From: Massilia eurypsychrophila
GTDB taxonomy: Bacteria > Pseudomonadota > Gammaproteobacteria > Burkholderiales > Burkholderiaceae_D
Length of the DNA stretch: 64,000 bases
NCBI RefSeq assembly: GCF_002760655.1
Contig: NZ_PDOC01000004.1
Coordinates: 62,001-126,000 of the forward strand
Reading direction: 5' to 3'
A program made the translations under genes and the position numbers. The notes beneath the pieces were generated by a model. That model was not told the DNA's origin. It was given only the letters and a program-made list of their open reading frames with translations, and ran no database searches. Shown here piece by piece: positions 1 through 10,600 of this stretch (positions are counted from its first letter, which is position 1; each line of letters starts with the position of its first letter).

Positions 1-1
1 C

Positions 2-475
2 GCGAAGTGGACGCACCTGTTCAAGTGGGTGCGTACCGAGCAGGATGGCAGCGAGCGCGACTTTGCCGGCACGCACGGCAACTGCGACGTCACCAACTGC
101 ATCGGCACGCCGGACGACCGCATCAATCTGGGCGCGACCTGGGAACTGGCGCCGGTGCGCGTGTCGGCCACCGTCAACTACCGCGCGCCGATCAAGAACA
201 CGCTGTTCAAGGACGATCCGGAAGGCTGCGCGATCCACTTCGCCAACGGCGAGGATGCACCCAACGGCTGTGAGATCGCGTCGTTTACGACGTTCGACGT
301 GACGGCGCGCTGGAACCTGTCGTCCAGGACCGAGCTGTTCGGCACCATCCAGAACCTGTTCGACAAGGTGGCACCGCTCGATCCGCTGACGTACGGCGCG
401 CAGTCGTACAACCCGCTCGACTACAGCGGCGCAATGGGACGGTTCTTCAGCGTGGGCCTGCGCCACAGGTTCTGA
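2..475 (+). CDS. TonB-dependent receptor, C-terminal fragment
   Basis: The reading frame is open from the first bases of the window, so the N-terminal plug and most of the barrel lie outside. About 157 residues remain. They show alternating beta-strand character, a Cys-containing loop (GNCDVTNCIG), the motif FGTIQNLFDK typical of the last strands of TonB-dependent receptors, and a terminal Phe (GLRHRF), the outer-membrane insertion signature. Receptors of this family import siderophores, vitamins or glycans across the outer membrane using TonB energy. The substrate cannot be judged from this fragment. The gene is convergent with the S41 peptidase gene and followed by a hairpin. Confidence 0.85.
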   Translation, partial: AKWTHLFKWVRTEQDGSERDFAGTHGNCDVTNCIGTPDDRINLGATWELAPVRVSATVNYRAPIKNTLFKDDPEGCAIHFANGEDAPNGCEIASFTTFDVTARWNLSSRTELFGTIQNLFDKVAPLDPLTYGAQSYNPLDYSGAMGRFFSVGLRHRF

Positions 476-493
476 CGGGCCGTGCGAATGCGG

Positions 494-524
494 ACAACAA
501 ACCCGGCAATGCCGGGCTTGTTGT
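494..524. terminator. Hairpin between convergent genes
   Basis: A near-perfect inverted repeat with 14-nt arms (13 of 14 paired) and a 3-nt loop, built on ACCCGGC aat GCCGGGC with ACAACAA/TTGTTGT outer arms. It lies 19 nt after the receptor stop and beyond the end of the convergent S41 gene. There is no long U tract, so it is read as a probable bidirectional terminator. Confidence 0.55.
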
Positions 525-544
525 CGGCAGCGCGGCCCCGGAGG

Positions 545-1873
545 CTATGGCGACGGTTGCCGCCGACTGTGCGCGAGCACCGCGTCAATCATCGCGTCCG
601 GTTTGACCAGATCGTCCGCGATGACCAGGTCGGGAGTAAACAGCCGCGGCCGGCGCAGTCCTGAAGGTCGATCAAGCACGAACCGGGGACTGCTGACTAC
701 CAGCCCTGTCCGTGGCAACACAAACCGCAGGGTTCCGCCTGATTGGCGAGCGCGCACCGCACCGCCGGGTCCAACCACGGTGCCAAAGCCGAAATCCTGA
801 ACGGTGTTGGCAAACAATATCGCCGACGAATAGGTGGCATCGCCAGTCAGCACATACACGCGCCCGTCGAAATTGAGCGGCTCGGCAACGGCCGGCTCAA
901 CCCAGCCGGCAACCTCTCCGGCGACGATGTCGCCCGTGCGCTGCCCCGGCTCCGCGCGCCCTTCCAGCACGCGCTTGACATAGGTCGATGCCCAGCGAAA
1001 GCGCTTGGCCGCCACGTACCGCAGCACGCCGTCGATCCAGTAGTCGTCATTGCCGCCGCCGTTGAGCCGCACATCGATGATGAGCGTGTTCACACGCTCC
1101 TCCCTGATGCGGGCGAAGGCCTCTCGGGTGAACGCGACGAAGCGTTCTTTGTCGGGCCAGGCGAAAGACCCGAGCACCAGAACTGCAGCGTTGGGTGGGA
1201 GCAGGCGAGACTGGAACTGGCGCTCGAAGCTGGCGTCATCTTGCAGAACGACCGCTTCGCTGCGGGCCTGGGTCAGGCGCATCCCAGCGGCGGACCCGAG
1301 TTCTACCGTATAGCTTGCCGGTGCGCCGTACATTTTCCACAGCAAGAACCAGAACCGTTGTCCGAGCAGCCTTGCGCGAAACTGCAGCGTGTCGCCATGC
1401 ACCCGTTCCATCAGTTCGGCGACCACGACTTTCGCATCGCGGCCATTGATGCGCGCGATACGCGAACCGGCGAGCAACGATTCCTGCCCGCCGAGCCAGG
1501 CGAGTATGCGCACGTTACCATCACTGTGGATTGATACTTCGAACGGGAAGAACCCGCCGCCCGATCGCAGGTGCGCCCGTGCTTCGCCACGCCAGTCGGC
1601 ATAGCCGATCATGACATGGGCGTCGGCGAATGCCGGATTGAGGCGCGCCATCACCGACCACGCTTCGTCGCGCGTGAGATTGCTGGAAAGATCGTTGGAA
1701 ATCGACCCTGTCGCCGCGTCCAGATCAAGTTCGAGCGCAGGATGCGTGCGTTCGATGAATGCCCGCGCCGCACGCAAGTCACCGCGCACATCATCGGGCG
1801 TGATCAGTATGCTGTCCGTAGCATGGCTTGCGGCGCAAAAGAAGATTAACAGCCCAATGGCGAAAAGTCGCAT
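545..1873 (-). CDS. S41 family peptidase, exported
   Basis: 442 residues. The N-terminus (residues 1-18) is a Sec-type signal peptide ending ASHA-T, so the enzyme is probably periplasmic. The C-terminal half carries S41 (tail-specific/tricorn-like) hallmarks: IIDVRLNGGGND near 265-276 and GDATYSSAILFAN near 344-356, where Ser349 or Ser350 should be the nucleophile. No clear PDZ domain was recognised. The start is supported by GGAGG just upstream of ATG. It is divergent from an ArsR-like regulator gene, and the shared intergenic region carries two matching palindromes, so it is probably controlled by that regulator. The substrate is unknown. Confidence 0.85.
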   Translation of the reverse strand: MRLFAIGLLIFFCAASHATDSILITPDDVRGDLRAARAFIERTHPALELDLDAATGSISNDLSSNLTRDEAWSVMARLNPAFADAHVMIGYADWRGEARAHLRSGGGFFPFEVSIHSDGNVRILAWLGGQESLLAGSRIARINGRDAKVVVAELMERVHGDTLQFRARLLGQRFWFLLWKMYGAPASYTVELGSAAGMRLTQARSEAVVLQDDASFERQFQSRLLPPNAAVLVLGSFAWPDKERFVAFTREAFARIREERVNTLIIDVRLNGGGNDDYWIDGVLRYVAAKRFRWASTYVKRVLEGRAEPGQRTGDIVAGEVAGWVEPAVAEPLNFDGRVYVLTGDATYSSAILFANTVQDFGFGTVVGPGGAVRARQSGGTLRFVLPRTGLVVSSPRFVLDRPSGLRRPRLFTPDLVIADDLVKPDAMIDAVLAHSRRQPSP

Positions 1874-1881
1874 CGCGCCTC

Positions 1882-1910
1882 CGTTGAAAAATTAATGCCA
1901 CATTTCAACA
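1882..1910. promoter_or_regulatory. Palindromic operator copy 1
   Basis: Hyphenated palindrome GTTGAAA-N13-TTTCAAC. It matches the second copy at 1938-1966 at 22 of 29 positions, including all of both arms. It lies 9 bp upstream of the S41 peptidase start codon, so a bound protein would block that gene's promoter or initiation. The likely ligand is the divergently encoded ArsR-like protein (inference). Confidence 0.7.
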
Positions 1911-1937
1911 TAGAAGCCCCTTCCGACACAAGCATTA

Positions 1938-1966
1938 CGTTGAAAAAATTTGGTATCATTTCAACA
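1938..1966. promoter_or_regulatory. Palindromic operator copy 2
   Basis: Second copy of the GTTGAAA-N13-TTTCAAC palindrome, 56 bp (about five helical turns) from copy 1 and 21 bp upstream of the regulator start codon chosen here. Equal phasing on the DNA face would allow cooperative binding. It is probably the autoregulatory site. Confidence 0.7.
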
Positions 1967-1987
1967 GAACATTCACAGGCAGACTCC

Positions 1988-2578
1988 ATGGACGCAAAAA
2001 CGCGCGGCGAAATATCGGCGCCAGAAGACATCGCACTGCTTGCCTCGGGCGTGCGGCAGGAGCTGGTCGATACCTTGGCCGCAATGGGTGGTGAGGCCAG
2101 CGTTGGCGAGCTCGCCAATGAATTGGGCCGGCCGATGGACGGGCTGTACTACCACCTTGAATTGCTCCGCAAAGGCGGGATGGTGAAGGAGAACAAGCAC
2201 CCCGACAGCGGGGAGCGGCGCTTCCGGCTCGCCGGTGCAAAGGGCGTTCCATTGCGCATGGTGTACAAGCCGAGCGTGCCAGGAGTGAGTGTGGCCCTGA
2301 CCAAATTTTCCCAGCAATTACTGCACATTGCGGCGCAGGATTTTGCAGTTGCCCTGGCGCTCCCGGGCGTGCAAGTATCCGGGCCCCGTCGCCAATTGTG
2401 GATCTCCCGCAATAAGGGATGGGTGAGCAATGCGGACCTTGAAGAGGTCAACGCGCTCCTTCTAAGCCTGGGGCAACTCACCAGCCAGCCGCGTTCAAGC
2501 GAGCGCGGGCAGTTAGTCAGCCTGGCGTTTTCCCTTTCTCCGATACAGCCCAAGGCGAAGCGGCGCCAAGCCGATTGA
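1988..2578 (+). CDS. ArsR-like winged-helix transcriptional regulator
   Basis: 196 residues from the ATG at 1988. The same frame is open from 1895, but that ATG lies inside operator copy 1, so the downstream start is preferred. The N-terminal 80 residues form an ArsR/HTH_20-type winged helix (LASGVRQELVDTLAAMGG, then ASVGELANELGRPMDGLYYHLELL as recognition region, then a wing with SGERRFRL). The C-terminal 100 residues are not recognised and may sense a ligand or mediate dimerisation. No ArsR metal-binding Cys motif is seen. It is divergent from the S41 peptidase gene, and the two palindromes between them suggest autoregulation plus control of the peptidase. Confidence 0.8.
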   Translation: MDAKTRGEISAPEDIALLASGVRQELVDTLAAMGGEASVGELANELGRPMDGLYYHLELLRKGGMVKENKHPDSGERRFRLAGAKGVPLRMVYKPSVPGVSVALTKFSQQLLHIAAQDFAVALALPGVQVSGPRRQLWISRNKGWVSNADLEEVNALLLSLGQLTSQPRSSERGQLVSLAFSLSPIQPKAKRRQAD

Positions 2579-2816
2579 CCGCATTCATTGTCGGGCGAGG
2601 GCGGCACAGTCTGACACCGAAGAGTCTTACGCGAGCGCCATATTTTCCCCGTTTAAATTGACCAACGACATCTTGTGTCAGTTGGCGCACGGAACGTTTC
2701 CGTATGAAACCTTATGCTTGGGGTGACTGAACCATGCATGGCCAAGCTGCGCACAGAACGAACAATCATCGAACTGGTGAGTTCGGACCTTAGCCGATTA
2801 CCCCGATTTCCCGACA

Positions 2817-4685
2817 ATGAAACCATCTGATTCCGCTACCGCCGCCGCCAAGCCTGCCGAGGCGCCGGCTCCATCCAGCAAACGACGACGTCGGCCCCCT
2901 CCTCTGTCGCTCGCTGCATGGAAGCAGTTCGTCCGGGTGGCAAAACCGTACTGGCTCGAGGAAGGAGAAAGGAAGAAAGCCTGGGGCCTGCTGCTGTTGC
3001 TGATCGTGCTGATGCTGGTCGAGACCAAGTTCGCCGTCATGCTCAACAACCAGGCCGGCGAGATGACGTCTGCGCTGGCGGGCAAGGACGCCGACCGCTT
3101 CTGGAAGTCGGTGCGCGCCTGCCTGTTCGTGCTGGCGTTCGCCGTGCCGATCTACGCGTTCTACTACTACATGCGCGACATGTTCGCCAACCAATGGCGG
3201 CGCTGGCTCACCAGCCGCTTCCTCGATGGCTACCTGAATGGGCGCAAATATTACAAGCTCGGTGCCGAAGGCGAAATCGACAATCCGGACCAGCGCATCA
3301 GCGAAGACATCAACAGTTTTACCGGGCGCTCGATCCACTTCCTGCTCATTTTCCTCGGCTCGTTCATGCAGCTGATCGCCTTCAGCGCGGTGCTGTGGTC
3401 GATCTCGCACTTGCTGGTCGGCGTGCTGGCGGTGTACGCCCTGATGGGCACAGTGGTCGCTCTTTGGGTGTTCGGCAATCCGCTGATCCACTTGAACTTC
3501 GCCCAGTTGCGGCGCGAGGCCGATTTCCGCTTCAGCCTGATGCGCTTGCGCGAGAACGCAGAATCGATCGCCTTTTACCGCGGCGAGACGCAAGAGCGTG
3601 CGCATATCGACAGCAAGTTCGACAAGGTGATTGAAAACTTTGCCCGGTTGATCAAGAAGCAGCGCGCGCTCAACCTGTTCCAGCGCGCCTTCAGCCGACT
3701 CGACCTGGTGCTGCCGGTCGTGATCCTGGCCGACGCCGTCCTGTCGGGCCAGTTGGAAGTGGGACGCGCGATCGCCGCGGCCGGCGCATTTACTGCTGTG
3801 CTGTCGGCGGTCGGCGTCATCGTCGACAACTTCGAGAGCCTGAGCCGCTTTGTGGCGGGCATTGACCGCCTGCAGGCCTTGTCCAAGCTCGTGCTGCCCG
3901 ATGTCGGCGCCGAGCCAGTTGCCGACGCCAAGCAGGCGGGCATCGAGCGGCGTGAAGGCGCGCAACTGTCGCTGCAATCGGTCACCGTCTATCCGCCCCA
4001 ATCGGCGCGCGTGCTGATCAAGGAGCTGACACTCGAATTGAAGCCGGGCGACGCGCTGCTCATTACTGGCGACAGCGGCTGCGGCAAAAGCTCGCTTTTG
4101 CGGGCCATTGCGGGTCTGTGGAATAACGGTAGTGGCGTCATTCACCATCCGCCGCTGGCAGATTTGTTCTTTCTTCCGCAGCAGCCCTATCTGCAATCGG
4201 GCACGCTGCGCAGCCAGCTCATCTACCCGAGCGCGCAGTCAGACCTGAGCGACGAGCAACTTGCTGACATTCTGGAAAAGGTGCATCTGCCCCGGCTGGC
4301 CGAGCGCGTAGGCGGGCTGGACGCGGTGCACGACTGGGAGAAACTGTTGTCGGTCGGCGAGCAGCAGCGCCTGGCCTTCGGCCGCGTGCTGGTGCATGCG
4401 CCGAGCATCGTCATCCTCGACGAGGCGACGAGCGCGCTCGACAGTGGCAACGAAGCGTCGCTGTATGCGCTGCTGCGCGACAGCGGCACTACCCTGATCA
4501 GCATCGCGCACCGCTCCGCCGTGCTGCGTCACCATACCCACGTGCTGCGGTTGAAGGCCGAGGGCGCATGGGAGGTGCATGAGGCGAGCGGTTTTCAATT
4601 CGATGCGCCAGTTGTCCGCGTGACCAAAGCCGAATTCACCTCAACGCCGGTTCAGCAAGCGCGCGAGGTGGCGCCTGTAGCGTAG
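2817..4685 (+). CDS. SbmA/BacA-like (YddA family) ABC transporter, fused permease-ATPase
   Basis: 622 residues. After a basic Pro-rich N-terminal cytoplasmic stretch comes an ABC_membrane_2 type transmembrane domain (about residues 55-370), then an ATPase with Walker A GDSGCGKSS (about 418), signature LSVGEQQRLAFGR (about 511), Walker B IVILDEATSALD (about 531) and H-loop SIAHRS. This is the YddA/COG4178 architecture, related to SbmA/BacA and Rv1819c. Members import peptides, cobalamin or very-long-chain fatty acyl substrates; the substrate here is unknown. It is a single gene with no periplasmic binding protein nearby. The preceding 238 bp hold no gene. Confidence 0.88.
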   Translation: MKPSDSATAAAKPAEAPAPSSKRRRRPPPLSLAAWKQFVRVAKPYWLEEGERKKAWGLLLLLIVLMLVETKFAVMLNNQAGEMTSALAGKDADRFWKSVRACLFVLAFAVPIYAFYYYMRDMFANQWRRWLTSRFLDGYLNGRKYYKLGAEGEIDNPDQRISEDINSFTGRSIHFLLIFLGSFMQLIAFSAVLWSISHLLVGVLAVYALMGTVVALWVFGNPLIHLNFAQLRREADFRFSLMRLRENAESIAFYRGETQERAHIDSKFDKVIENFARLIKKQRALNLFQRAFSRLDLVLPVVILADAVLSGQLEVGRAIAAAGAFTAVLSAVGVIVDNFESLSRFVAGIDRLQALSKLVLPDVGAEPVADAKQAGIERREGAQLSLQSVTVYPPQSARVLIKELTLELKPGDALLITGDSGCGKSSLLRAIAGLWNNGSGVIHHPPLADLFFLPQQPYLQSGTLRSQLIYPSAQSDLSDEQLADILEKVHLPRLAERVGGLDAVHDWEKLLSVGEQQRLAFGRVLVHAPSIVILDEATSALDSGNEASLYALLRDSGTTLISIAHRSAVLRHHTHVLRLKAEGAWEVHEASGFQFDAPVVRVTKAEFTSTPVQQAREVAPVA

Positions 4686-4741
4686 CGGAGTAGAGGGCAA
4701 ACGTCCGCAGCCGGCCCGAAGCGGATGTTAGCTCAGGCAGC

Positions 4742-5191
4742 TTACTCAAGTGGTCGCGACCTGGTCAATGAGTATCCGACATCGGTAGAGCTGACAGGTG
4801 TACGCATCCAACCCTGCATAAAATAAAAGCGATCTGCTCTTGTGTTCGCGCCAGTAGTCAAATGGACACAGTCGTGACCAATCTCGAACAACCAGTCTAC
4901 TGCTTGCTTGAGCAATGATTGACCAAGACCCTGCCCTTCATAGCCCGGGCATACGAAAAGCGCCCAAATAGATGCGTTCACTTTGTCTGCATAAGAAAAG
5001 GCGACAATCTCCCCATCATGTTCTGCAACCCAACCACGTCCGGTCTGCTCCAAAAACTCCTCGTACATTTCGTCGGTAACGCGCGCCGGGTCAGATAAGG
5101 CATTTTCCGTAACGGACAGCCTAATCCGTGACATGGCAGGAATGTCGGTGCGCACAGCGCGCCTGATGAATGGATCGTATTTTCGTTGCAT
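4742..5191 (-). CDS. GNAT family N-acetyltransferase
   Basis: 149 residues with a complete GNAT fold: N-terminal RRAVRTDIPAMSRIRLS, central WVAEHDGEIVAFSYAD strands, and acetyl-CoA pyrophosphate loop CPGYEGQGLGQSLL (the Q/R-x-x-G-x-G/A motif), followed by a C-terminal FYFMQGW strand. It acetylates an unknown amine. The local base composition is near 47-50% GC, well below the 65-75% of flanking genes, which suggests recent acquisition. It stands alone between the ABC transporter gene and tldD, separated from tldD by a terminator. Confidence 0.85.
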   Translation of the reverse strand: MQRKYDPFIRRAVRTDIPAMSRIRLSVTENALSDPARVTDEMYEEFLEQTGRGWVAEHDGEIVAFSYADKVNASIWALFVCPGYEGQGLGQSLLKQAVDWLFEIGHDCVHLTTGANTRADRFYFMQGWMRTPVSSTDVGYSLTRSRPLE

Positions 5192-5277
5192 TATGATTCA
5201 AATTTTTTATGGAAGACGTGCAGCGCGGACAGTGCGGAATGACTGCTGCTGGCTGCGGATTTCCTAGGCGAACAACG

Positions 5278-5302
5278 AAAAGCCCGGATATCCGGGCTTT
5301 TT
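5278..5302 (-). terminator. Rho-independent terminator of tldD
   Basis: Perfect palindrome AAAAGCCCGGAT/ATCCGGGCTTTT 27 bp past the tldD stop codon. On the minus strand the stem ends in a short U run, and on the plus strand it ends in five T, so it may work in both directions. Confidence 0.8.
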
Positions 5303-5328
5303 CTGTACTGCTTGCGACTGCCTGAACG

Positions 5329-6789
<1,461 letters not shown>

Positions 6790-6849
6790 TGTGCAGGTCC
6801 TTCACTAGTGATGCAGGCATTGTGCCATAGTCAGCCTGTTCGCACCGCG

Positions 6850-7647
6850 TCATAGCCGGCGGTGCTTGAGGGCAGGCAAGCTTTCGCGCACGCTGGCGAG
6901 GAAGTCAGCGTCGAGCTCGCCGCTAATGACGCCCTCGCCCTCGGCCAGCTGCGCCTTGACCTCGCCCCACGGGTCGATCAGCATGCTGTGGCCGTAGGTG
7001 CGGCGCCCGTTCTGGTGGCGCCCGCCCTGGGCCGAGGCCAGCACGTAGCACTGGTTTTCGATGGCGCGCGCGCGCAGCAGCACTTCCCAGTGGGCAAGAC
7101 CGGTGGTGTGGGTAAAGGCGGCCGGCACGACGATCAGCGCGCATTCGCCCATCGCCCGGTACAGCTCGGGAAAGCGCAGGTCGTAGCAGACAGACAAGCC
7201 GACGCGGCCGAACGGCGCCTCGAAAGTGCCGACCGCCGCGCCAGGCACGATGGTGCGCGACTCGTTGTACGATTCATCGCCCTTCTCGAAGCCGAACAGG
7301 TGCATCTTGTCGTAGCGCGCCGCCGGCTCGCCGTCCGGCTGGTACACCAGCGTGGTGTTCATCACCCTGGCGGCGTCGTTCGAGACGAGCGGCAAGGTGC
7401 CGCCGATCAGCCAGATGCCGTGCTCGCGCGCCGCGTCGGCCATGAACTGCTGGATCGGCCCGTCGCCGACCTGCTCGGCGTGCGCCACCTTGTCGGTGTC
7501 GCTCATGCCCATGATGGGCCAGTACTCGGGCAGGCTGACCAGGGTGGCGCCGCCGGCGGCCGCTTCGGCGACCAGGCGCCTGGCGCTGGCGATGTTTTCC
7601 GCCACGTCGGGCGTCGAGACCATCTGGATGGCTGCCACTGTCGTCAT
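6850..7647 (-). CDS. Carbon-nitrogen hydrolase (Nit1-like, probable deaminated-glutathione amidase)
   Basis: 265 residues of the nitrilase superfamily with its catalytic Glu-Lys-Cys triad: E41 in LVSLPEYW, K114 in YDKMHLF, and C154 in SVCYDLRFPEL. The sequence around DKMHLFGFEKGDESYNES matches the Nit1/YbeM branch, whose known reaction is hydrolysis of deaminated glutathione to alpha-ketoglutarate and Cys-Gly (metabolite repair). It lies between yhdP (20 bp away) and tldD (60 bp away) on the same strand, an arrangement often seen in Burkholderiales. The exact substrate is an inference from the branch. Confidence 0.88.
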   Translation of the reverse strand: MTTVAAIQMVSTPDVAENIASARRLVAEAAAGGATLVSLPEYWPIMGMSDTDKVAHAEQVGDGPIQQFMADAAREHGIWLIGGTLPLVSNDAARVMNTTLVYQPDGEPAARYDKMHLFGFEKGDESYNESRTIVPGAAVGTFEAPFGRVGLSVCYDLRFPELYRAMGECALIVVPAAFTHTTGLAHWEVLLRARAIENQCYVLASAQGGRHQNGRRTYGHSMLIDPWGEVKAQLAEGEGVISGELDADFLASVRESLPALKHRRL

Positions 7648-7667
7648 GCGCTACTCCTGTTGTGTGC

Positions 7668-10600
7668 TTACTTGTTGGTGGCCGTCGCCGGCAACGCGTT
7701 GCGGTCGAGCTTGGTAATGACCGGCGCCTTCCACGGCCCGGTGATCTGCATATGGTACGTCAGTGCCTTCATCATCGGTGCGCGCAGGAACAGTTGCGCC
7801 AGGAAGCTGCCGATGCCGACCACCGGGTTGACCGCCAGCGCATACACCAGCGGACCGGTGCCCAGATTAAATTCGGGAATGACGACCACGTGCAGGTTGG
7901 TCGATTCGTTGGCGATGTCGGCGGTGCCGTCCATCAGCACGGTGGCGGCGACGCCGTGCATTTTGAGGTTGTCGGTTTTGAGCACGCCGCGCGTGATGAT
8001 GGCGTTGGCGCTGATGCCGTCGAACGCCAGCCCTTCCGAAAAGACGTCGTGGAAATCGAGCTTGAGCAGGCGCGGCAGCGCCTGCAGGCTCAGCACCCCC
8101 AGCAGCTTGGCCGCGCCCGGGTCCTGCTTGAGGAACTGGCCCGCTTCGACGTTCAGCTGGATCTGCCCGGACAGGCTCGGGATGTCGAGCGAATACGGCA
8201 GCCCCATCCAGGACAGGTCGCCCGACAGCTTGCCCTTGCCGCGCTTGAGCGTGTCGGGAAAGCCGAAGCGGTCCAGCAGGCGGCCGGCGTCGGCGATGTC
8301 GATGGTGAAATTGAGGTTGGTGTTGCTCTTGCCATCCTTGGTCAGCCACTTGCCGGTGGCCTTCAGGTCGCCATCCGGATTGGCCAGGCTCAGGCGATTG
8401 ATGCGCCACTCGCGCCCGGCCAGCGCTTTCTCGTTGCTGGCCTGCAGGTCGAGCCGGCCCAGCTGCTTGTTGAACAACTCGAAGCGCTCGGCGACGATGT
8501 CGAGCGAGGGAATCGACGCCGTCGCGCTCTTGTTCTCCAGCAGGTCCTTGACGTCGGCGGCGGCCGATTCCGGAATGATCAACGACGACAGCCGCGCCGT
8601 CACCTTGCCCAGCCCCTGTCCGCTCGGCCCCTCGTTCCACGTCACGTAGCCGGACGCCTGGCGCGAATCGATGTTGGCCTGCCAGCTGCCCTTCTGGTGG
8701 GTGGCGCCGACCACCACATTGTCGAGCTTGCGGTCGGCCACGATCAGTTCGCCGGCGCGCGCTGCCATCACGTCGGGCACGACGTACTGGGCCAGGCCGG
8801 GCGCGGCCGGCGATGCCGCGCTCGAGTCCGCGGGCGCGGCGACGCTTGCAACGGCCGGGCCGGGCCCGGCGATCGCGCTGCCCAGCGCGATCCACTGGTC
8901 GACGTTGAGCGCCTTGGTATTGACGTTGACCATCAGCCCGCTGTCGGGCTCGGGGGCCGGCACGTTGATGCCGATGCCGCCGCGCACCACGCTCCAGGGT
9001 GCGCGGCCCTGGCGCTGGCGCTGGTAGCGCGCGGCGATGGCCGAGCCGAGCGAGACGCGGATCTCGTCGCGCGCCAGCCCGCTGTCGGTGACCGGACTGC
9101 CGGTCAGCACGAAGTGCAGCGGCATCGCGTCGGACGCGGCGGGCTTACTGGCCGGCGCCGGGAACGACAGGCCGAGCCCGGCCAGGGTCGAGTCGACCGT
9201 CACCTGCAGCTGGCGATCCTTGACCGCCACCGAACCGGTGTAGCGGGCGCCGCCGCTGAAGTGGCTGCCGAGGCGCTGCATCGCCGGCGCCGGCCACGTC
9301 TTGCGCATGCCTTCGGCGGTCATCGCGCCGGCCAGCTTGATCAGGATGCCGCCGCCGGGCTGGGTGCCGCCGGTCAGCGCCAGCGGCCCGCCCATGACGC
9401 TGGCGCCGACGCCGTTCAGGCTGACGCCGCGCTCGGTGAAATCGATCTTGCCGATCGCCGCCTGCAGCGGCGGCAAGTCGTCGAACAGCACCACGTCGTT
9501 GTTGATCAGCTGCAAGCTGCCCTGCACCTTGGTGTCGTGCAGGTGCGCCATCGGCATGCGCAGCTTGAGCGCCAGGCGGGCGTTGGCCGACGCTCTGGTG
9601 TCTTCGGTGAAGCGGCCGATCCAGTCGAGCACCGGGCTGGCGGCGACGTAGCGCAAAAATTCCTGCATCGGGCCGGCGGCGTTGCCGTCGATCTCGAGCT
9701 GCATGTCGTGCGAGGCCAGGTCCGGCACCACCGCCTTGACGGCCGACAGCGCCACGCCGCCGGTGGTGGCGCTGTCGGCCTTGATCTCCATCCGCGTGCG
9801 CTCGAACAGGATGGTGCCGTTGATTTTCTCGGCGAGCGGCCACAGCGGCGACTTGCCATCCTTGGCCGGATGGCCGGGCGTGTAGTTCAGCTTGCCGTTC
9901 TCGATGCGCCCGGCGACGCGGAACTCGCCGCGCGCGCGCTCGCCGGCAGTGTCGGCGCGAAACGGAAACTGCGCCAGCTCGCCGCGCAAGCGCACCGTCA
10001 CGTCTTGCGCCACGCCGTCCTGCAGCGCGCCGGTCAGCCAGGCGCGCAGGTTCGGCCCGGTCTGCAGCGGCAGGTAGCGGTCGATCGTGTTGATCTGGAA
10101 CCCGGTCAGCGTGCCGCTCAGGTCGGCCGTGCCGAGACCCTTGCCGGCTACCAGCGGCATCACGTGGCTGCCGGCCAGGGTGCCCTTCAGCGCGCCTTGC
10201 GAGAAACTCATCGAATCGAGCTGCAGTGCCAGCTGCTCGCCTTTCGGATACGACCAGCGCGCCTGCATCTTGAGTGCGTCGAACGGCATCGCCGGGTCGG
10301 CGAACCAGGTCGGCAGCTGCAGCACCAGCTGTTCGGCGTCGATGGCGATGCTGCCGCCCTTGTCGCTGGCGTCGATGGTGCCGCTCAGGTTGTCGAAGCC
10401 CGGAATGGCCGGCATGGCCGCGACCGCCTCGTCGGTGGCGGTCTTGGCGCGGGCCGGATGGGCCGGCTGCGCCTTCAGGCCGAGCTTGTCGAGCTTGCCC
10501 TTGACGCGGTAGGTGGCGATGGCCGGATAGCGCCCTTCCCATTCGGCGGAAAAATCGAGGATCTTGCCGCGCGGGGCGAAGTCGTCGAGCATCTGGCGCC

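Noticed and set aside
1895-1987. Upstream start for the ArsR-like regulator
   Set aside because: It would place the start codon inside operator copy 1 and add a segment without homology or ribosome binding site.
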